DNA from: Capitulum mitella
Taxonomy: Eukaryota; Arthropoda; Thecostraca; Pollicipedomorpha; Pollicipedidae
Reading direction: 5' to 3'
DNA: 64,000 nucleotides
Assembly: GCA_030062745.1 (NCBI GenBank)
Contig: CP099846.1
Coordinates: 19,315,621 to 19,379,620 of the forward strand
Part shown: one piece after another, positions 58,013 through 64,000 of the stretch
Position numbering within the stretch: the stretch's first letter is position 1
Layout of the letters: the number at the start of each line of letters is the position of its first letter
Translations under genes and position numbers: made by a program
The notes under the pieces: generated by a model
What the model saw: only the letters and a program-made list of their open reading frames with translations
What the model was told of the DNA's origin: nothing
Database searches by the model: none

Positions 58013-60498
58013 CGCATCCACCAACCATGGATATGGCTACCAAGGCACGGTTTGCATGGCAGACCTGGGGCAAATTCTCCACGAACTCGCCTCAAACTGA
58101 GGTACAGATCAGAGATTCACAGCTTACACCACAGCGATTATGTTAAGAACACGATAGCGTGTGTCAGAATAAATCTATGGCTTCTGTACGCAATGATATT
58201 TCAGTTTAAGATTATGCAGTTGTTTATTTACTACGGCTATTTATTACGGTCCCAGTTTAGTTATTTATAAAGACGATAAGGTTAACAAAAAAACTGTTTG
58301 CAAAACAAAGAGGTTATAACGTGGTTCGTATCGGTGCAATTTCAGGCTCATTTGTTCTCCTTTTACCTTAGAACGTCATCCAAGACACCTTTTCAGCTGC
58401 ATCCCATCGATAAATCTTACGAACCAAGTTGATTTATCCCATGTAGTAATTCCATCAAAACTGAAGACGTTAAGGTCAGTAATACAAAATTACGAATGAG
58501 CTTTCCGCACCGATATTCAAGTAGAACGTCTTTCAGGTCCCTGCAGAAATGGAAATATGCGCTGACCGACTTTTATGAACATCTGGTACGAGTTCGTTAC
58601 TTTGATAGCATTTCATCCGACAACATACTGGTGTTATCAGACAACACAAGGTAGCCGAGAGACAAGCACTCACAAACTGTGCCCGTTTCCACTCCAAATG
58701 AACCACAGCCCAATTTTCAGACCCGTGTATGCAAGTCTCACCAGCACTGTGTGCGCCTCTGACCGCCATCTCCGGATCGGAGGAGCTCTGCGCGAAGACC
58801 GGCGTTAGCGGCTGCCGCCGGCTCGTGACGCGGCAGTCGGCACCACCGATTCCGCTGCGGTTTCTGTCGACGTCCGGGACGACGTTTGCCGACGGCGAAA
58901 GGGGAGCGCGCAAATGAGACAATCTGAGATTCTTCAGACGAGAAGCGACGGAAACTCCCGTGGCGGCAAACACGCAGCCACTTTTACTAATTAAGAGTAG
59001 CAATCAGAGACAGACGGATGAAAAATCAGTGGCGTGGCGGAGAATGCTTAGCAGCATGCCAGGCCACGTTTTCAGCCTTCCAGCCCGCCGTGGAATTTTA
59101 AATGTGACTGGGCAGGCTGCTAAGCCCCTCATCAATCATTCCTGAACTCGAGGCAGAGAGTGAAGAAGATACCTATCGCACAAGTTATTTTTGCTTTGAC
59201 TTCAAATCCTCTAAAGGCGAAAAATACAAAAGCAGAGATAGCATTGTCAAGCACGTCCTGGTTGACTGCTGACCCTGTATTGTTTCGGCTGGTATCGAGA
59301 AACTCCATAAGCGAGGGCCCGGTGAGGGCCGTAAGGGCCGGTGTCGCAAGAGCTTTAATGAAAGGCCACGTTGTACATTTCCAAGTTGTTCCCGAACAGC
59401 TGATTCCATTGGTAGTATGGCTGATGTCATGGAGGAAAACGAACGCAAATCTGGTAATTAGGACCCCAGAAGATGTGGAGTTATACTTAAATTTTTAGAA
59501 ATAAAAAAATAGAAATAAATAAATAAAACTGAATTAAGGCATACCTTCAGAGTTCAGTGATTGCATCATCAATAGCGCCGGACAGACGTTATTATCACTC
59601 AACATATCCAGCAGCGTTCAATTTCTGTGCATCTGTATCATTTTTATCTGTTTCCCAAATACCAAGTCACACCGTACAGTATTATGACAAGGGAGCACAG
59701 CTCGTACGGTGATGACGAGCACCACTTCGGCACGACCCGTGGTCCAAAATGGTTTGAATCCGATGGCGCTCAGTCCTTGATTTTAAGCCCATTTGCGTAT
59801 ATTTAGCGCGGCTATCCCTTCATGGATGTAATACGTATCTAGGTGGATGAATAGCAAAAAAGGAGCTTCCAACTGAGCGTCGTTCCCCCCATCAAAAGAC
59901 TGCCGATTCCACAGATTTATGTCCTTGCTCAAATGTTTTCATTTTCCCAGCTTCCTGAACTATTTCTTAACCCCAGCTTTTTAAATCATCGTTTCCATCT
60001 GAAAAACTAATCCTTCCCAGCTCTTTAGCGACAAGCATAATTCCAAAACATCAGCACGCATGAGTACAATGGGAGTCGCACTCTTTTCCAGGGGACGGAA
60101 ATTTCGGGTTAAAAATATCCCCAAGCCTAGGTGCGTAGTGGGACAAGCTTCATTTCGTTATATGAAATCTCCTGTTACCTGGCCAATCCAACCGCTCTGC
60201 GACAGGAAAAGAAGAAAACACCTGGTGTGTTATGTGTAAAACTTCAAGAACAACACTGCATTCATATCTGGATTATGAGATGAACAGCACGAATCAGGGA
60301 CAAATTAAACAAACCATGTTTGACTGCAATCTAAGCGTAGCACCTCGCCTTCGCATGTTCAACTGTTGCATATTTCCACCTTGCCCTTGTGACCAATCTA
60401 CGTCGGACCCTGGACTGAGGCTTGGGGGTCCTGTACCTCAGATTGACGGGCTGTATTTGCGCGCGGGACGGCACCGGACAGACGGGGCCGGTACTCAC

Positions 60499-60608
60499 CA
60501 GTGCCGGTGGACGCGCCCGCCGCCGCTGTCCACCGTCTCGGAGAGCCGCAGCGCCCTGGTGCCGTCGCGGCCTGCAACCAGCACCGTGTGAGTCACCAGC
60601 TGCAGCAT
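60499..60608 (-). CDS. Candidate first coding exon of the MYT1-like gene
   Basis: The ATG at 60608-60606 (context gcaccATG) opens a 110-nt frame reading MLQLVTHTVLVAGRDGTRAL and ending RVHRH plus two bases, with a strong donor, CACTG|GTGAGT. Joined to the acceptor at 29138 it rebuilds a Trp codon and continues in the MYT1-like frame as [12 protein letters not shown]. The join is phase-correct, and no other - strand acceptor exon was found between them. Against it: phase agrees by chance one time in three, and no family similarity is seen in these 36 residues. It could also be the first exon of another gene, or noncoding. Confidence 0.4.
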
Positions 60609-61560
60609 GGTGCCGGCGCGACCGCTTCCGGCCGCGGCCGGCCCCGACGCCAGAGCCGCGTCTCGGGCGGCGCGGCTCCGGCGCCCGGGGCCACTGTCGG
60701 GTCACCGAACGAGGTCAGGGCGCCGAGCGAGGTCAGGGCGCGAAGGCTTCTCTGGTGCGAAGTCGCCTCCGTTGCGACTCGTCGACCCCCGGCTGGATGT
60801 CCGGGCGACGCCGCGGCCAAGTCCGGTCGGCGGGACTGCCGCCTGCTCAGGAGGCGACGACGCCGGCTGCACTGAGCTGCCACAGCCGTCCGGCCGGCGG
60901 CCCACACAGTAGATGAGCCGGCCTCCAGACAGCCACAACAGCGCGTAGAGGGCACTTGGGGACAACTGCTGATTCCTCCCCTCAAAATCACGACGGAACT
61001 TCTCTAATCCGAGTTTGTAGAAGTCCATAGGAAACTGGCCGTAGTCAATAATGGCGTCCCAAGTTCCAAAATTTTGGCTCAAGTTAAATGAACAAAGTTG
61101 GTACCGAAGTTTCCCCCAACTTTCGGGTGGGTGCAACTTCGGGGAGAAAAGTTTGGTCGATAAAATTTTTCTATTGCTCCAACTTTTCATTGCGAAACTT
61201 TGTTATAGAACTAGTTAAAAAGGGAGCGGGAAGTAAAGCGTACTTACCGCAGGAAGAGCGTCAAACAGCGGCGCCGCGGCGCCCGACCGCTGGCAATGTT
61301 CCCCGACCACCGTCCCAAGTGATATTGATTCAAACTTCGCCACGCGCCACGGGCGCGCGCAAAAATCCCGCCAGACGCGCTAATTGGTGGACGGCCTAGC
61401 CAGTCGGCCCACGCCGTCCAGACTCCGCCCCCACCTAGCGGCCACCTCCCGGCCGGCCGGCACGCCCCCTCCCCCCCCCGGCCGTGCACGGTGCACGCTG
61501 GAGGGGGACGCGTCTGAGCGTCGAAGCGGCCCGGACCGGTCCTGGCTGGCTCTCCCGGTC
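60609..61560 (-). promoter_or_regulatory. CpG-rich region, candidate promoter
   Basis: GC- and CpG-rich at 60609-60910 and 61240-61560, lying just upstream of the candidate first exon on the - strand. Between them is an AT-richer stretch (about 61000-61230) with repeated AACTTCGG/CAAAGTTGG-type motifs. No TATA box was recognised. If 60499-60608 is the first exon, this is its promoter region. Confidence 0.3.
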
Positions 61561-61921
61561 AGCCAGACCCGACAGTCGGCACGACGGGCAACTTTTAATA
61601 GTTCTGTAAAATTTATTCCCCAAGTTGCATGCAGTTTCTTCTCAGTTCTACTACTAGAGCCTAACTTTTCAGCACGAGCCGAAGTATAACTATTACCCTC
61701 GCGACAGAATGGGACCTAGTTCAGCAACAAAGTTTAAAAAATCGAGTCCAGTGTACATGCCGCGTTGGGTCAGTGACTCAGGTCACCGATGTTTGTAGAT
61801 GGTCAGCGTGCTCAACATGCAATGATATCTTTATTTCGTCATTTTTCGCATTATTGTCTCTAACTAGATGGAAGATGTTCATCTTTATATGCCCTGAAGG
61901 CGGCACCAACCAGGGCCTACT

Positions 61922-62515
61922 TTAAAGGTGAATCATTGTGGAGAGAGGTTGGCAGGTGGTGCAGGTAGAGACAAAACCGGGGCCCAGCTCTTCCCTTAAA
62001 TACTTATTTACGAAGCCTGGAGGGCAATTGCTATTCAAAAACAGAAACAATGACATGCAAACACCGAAGGGCACGATGTTAAGTATGCAGAAATGTATGC
62101 CTTTAGTTGCACGGAAAATGAGCAAAAGTGACAAAATGAACAGTAACAGAAAACATGGCTCATTCCATTGCAGACGAGAAAGATACAAAAGGCATGTATA
62201 AACACCAGGAAGCGAATGAGGAAGAAACTCTTTATTACAAAACCCCGCAATTTGTTCTACCAAAGAATGGTATTCGCCTTTCTGAACGTTTACGGTTTGT
62301 AAAGCGAGCAAACAGTCAGTAGAAAACGATGCAAAACGTACGTAACTCGCTTCATTAACGTGCTCTGTGCAGTACACTTCCTCGTTATCGAAGTAAAATA
62401 CTGTAAGTCTATTGCTGAAGATTACTTTTTGAAGCCAGCCCTCAATAAATGCATAAACAGTTTCCAAATAACAGCGTCGTTCCTTTTCTTTGCGTGCATC
62501 ATGTCTTGTAAGCAT
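61922..62515 (-). CDS. Unassigned 197-codon open frame
   Basis: A continuous frame from ATG 62515, longer than expected for this base composition. It begins MLTRHDARKEKERRCYLETV, includes a plausible globular stretch (FYFDNEEVYCTEHVNEASYV) and a hydrophobic segment (CFLLLFILSLLLIF) that could be one membrane span. I recognise no family. A second - strand frame with reasonable composition lies at 62694-62891 (MVPPSEMDFQKGRISNCTVH...). It could be a terminal exon of an unknown gene, a decayed mobile element, or chance. Confidence 0.2.
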   Translation of the reverse strand: MLTRHDARKEKERRCYLETVYAFIEGWLQKVIFSNRLTVFYFDNEEVYCTEHVNEASYVRFASFSTDCLLALQTVNVQKGEYHSLVEQIAGFCNKEFLPHSLPGVYTCLLYLSRLQWNEPCFLLLFILSLLLIFRATKGIHFCILNIVPFGVCMSLFLFLNSNCPPGFVNKYLREELGPGFVSTCTTCQPLSTMIHL

Positions 62516-64000
62516 GGCTGAAAGCTTTCGAAAATTATTTGGGGGAACACATAGGATGTCAGACCGCTACTTTCCAGTCTGCCATGGACCTGACGTTAAA
62601 ATGCGTGAATAATGAAAGTGTGCGGACCCTCATCCCCCTCCCCTGGATCGCTAGCCATGCTTGCAAGGTCCCAACGAAAAAGCGAGCAGGGTCTTAGCTG
62701 GCGCTTTTTGCAGGATCATTTACGTGTGAGCATGCTGGTGCATTAAGATACAGCTGGTGCATTAGGGGTTCCAGCAGATCTGCATTTCCGGTGCGTAAGG
62801 TTTCGCTGAGGTGCATCATAGCATGGACCATGTGTACCGTACAGTTAGAAATACGACCCTTCTGAAAGTCCATCTCACTGGGAGGCACCAAGCCATAATG
62901 TCAAGAAGCAAACATGAAATGAAATGGAATGGGTGGAAACCCAATTTTACAAATTATCATACTCGTCACAGTGTTAGGGTCACGAGTCGCAACCCTGACT
63001 TACAGAGCTTTGTCGATGTTTACGTGTGCCGTCAGCACTACAAGAGACATCGGTTGGACCTCGTCTCAGCCAGTGTTGGCCTATGATATCGAGTTGGATT
63101 ACACTATACCGGCGATAGTGCGAATATTTATAGCATATACATGCCGAAATAATGCCTCATTTTCATAATCATTTTAGTAGAAATGCCTAAAGTTCGGGAG
63201 CTATTTTAAAGCCCGTACAGACCATTTTCGACCTTGTTAAGAAAACAAGCGCCTAATACTACGAAGGTACAGGGAAAACAAGATAACAAACCATAGTCTA
63301 TGGTCCGTGCGTGCATTTATTAGCAGTACTTTCATACGTTCAGGAGTATGAAAATGTTTATTCACCGACTGCGAACGCTGATAAAGTCGTAAGGAACACG
63401 TAAAACACGTATTAAAGACGAAGATAAAGATAAAAACAGAAGCGCCAATTATCAGAAGGGACATCTGCTGCATTTCTGCAATGCTTGGCGCCTTTCAACG
63501 TCTAAAATAATTGCCTCATATAGGCACAGGGGATGAAATTTCAGCCGCGCACGGGACACGAGACATCGTTTAGTCAACAACAACTACTGAACAAAAACAT
63601 CAGGTACTGGTTCCTGTTCAGCACTACAGATAATCAGTGAGGTATAACCTGCTTCATCGATTTTGGTAAGCAGCCATTTGCGGAGTATTTCCACTTCAGT
63701 CCTCTCCGCCTGTAATGCTGCATTTTTTCCCAACTGTATTTTTCGTCACGTCGGAGAGCTTAGTCCGTGGCTAGGTGTGTGGTGTGGCTTCGTGCCTGAA
63801 TATTCTGACCTTGCCTGTTATCACAATCAGCAGAAAATGGTGCCGCTCCCTCAATCAGTTGGTGAAAATGCAGCACTGCTTTTAGCTTCAGACTTGGACC
63901 TTTTCAGCCAACTCGGCGGTACCCTAATGTGGCATGAAAGAAACTGAATGTTTGTTCCGATGACTGAGCTTGTAAGCACCTTTACGTTTCTGTTCCTAAC
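62516..64000. other. Right flank; nothing recognised
   Basis: AT-rich sequence with only short open frames and no domain, splice chain or repeat that I can support, apart from the weak - strand frame at 62694-62891 noted with the previous entry. Confidence 0.4.

Larger units (their letters stand above)
29139..60498. other. Candidate intron 1 of the MYT1-like gene
   Basis: About 31 kb without any recognised host exon on either strand. If the exon at 60499-60608 belongs to the gene, this is its first intron. AT-rich stretches alternate with CpG-rich blocks (about 34490-34760, 37450-38060, 43080-43360, 44050-44620, 45030-45480, 48040-48520, 50040-50120 and 54990-55340). It contains a LINE fragment, two hAT-like MITEs, a mariner-type element, a family 2 MITE and simple repeats. 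Confidence 0.45.

Noticed and set aside
1..64000. tRNA or rRNA genes and CRISPR arrays
   Set aside because: No cloverleaf with A and B box order, no rRNA-like core and no spaced direct repeats of CRISPR type were seen; the tandem arrays present are ordinary minisatellites.

Overview
This is a eukaryotic, metazoan window, most likely from an arthropod. Genes are split into short exons with GT-AG introns, exons and some intron blocks are GC/CpG-rich, and the mobile-element relics (a mariner-type element with a DUF4817-like transposase, hAT-like MITEs, LINE fragments) fit an arthropod. A crustacean is my best guess; no finer placement can be supported.

Three genes are supported. (1) On the + strand, about 1636-7255, is an RBCK1/HOIL-1-type RING-IBR-RING E3 ubiquitin ligase. 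Its last five exons are clear down to the stop codon. Its N-terminal part is a long low-complexity A/P/S/T-rich stretch whose frame and introns are only partly resolved. (2) On the - strand, 7781-8185, is a small intronless gene for a Lys/Arg/Ser/Gly/Cys-rich, internally repeated basic protein, best read as a protamine-like sperm nuclear protein. It lies tail to tail with gene 1. (3) On the - strand, from 29138 down to 11568, is a MYT1/MYT1L/ST18-family C2HC zinc-finger transcription factor. I could chain 16 exons with compatible splice phases. A further candidate first exon lies at 60499-60608, which would make intron 1 about 31 kb.

The MYT1-like protein has four fingers matching vertebrate MYT1L fingers 2, 3, 4 and 5, a polyGln/polyAla exon, a DLT/PVDFS-type central region and the conserved family C-terminus. 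All four fingers are interrupted by an intron at essentially the same place.

The rest is intronic or intergenic. It holds three copies of a ~450-bp hAT-like MITE, two copies of a second inverted-repeat element, a nearly complete but broken 1.4-kb mariner-type element with TIRs and TA duplications, LINE fragments, several degenerate minisatellites, and GC-rich or homeobox/POU-motif-rich blocks in intron 1 that may be regulatory. Exon models are inferred from splice sites, frame and family similarity read by eye; no transcript data or searches were available.
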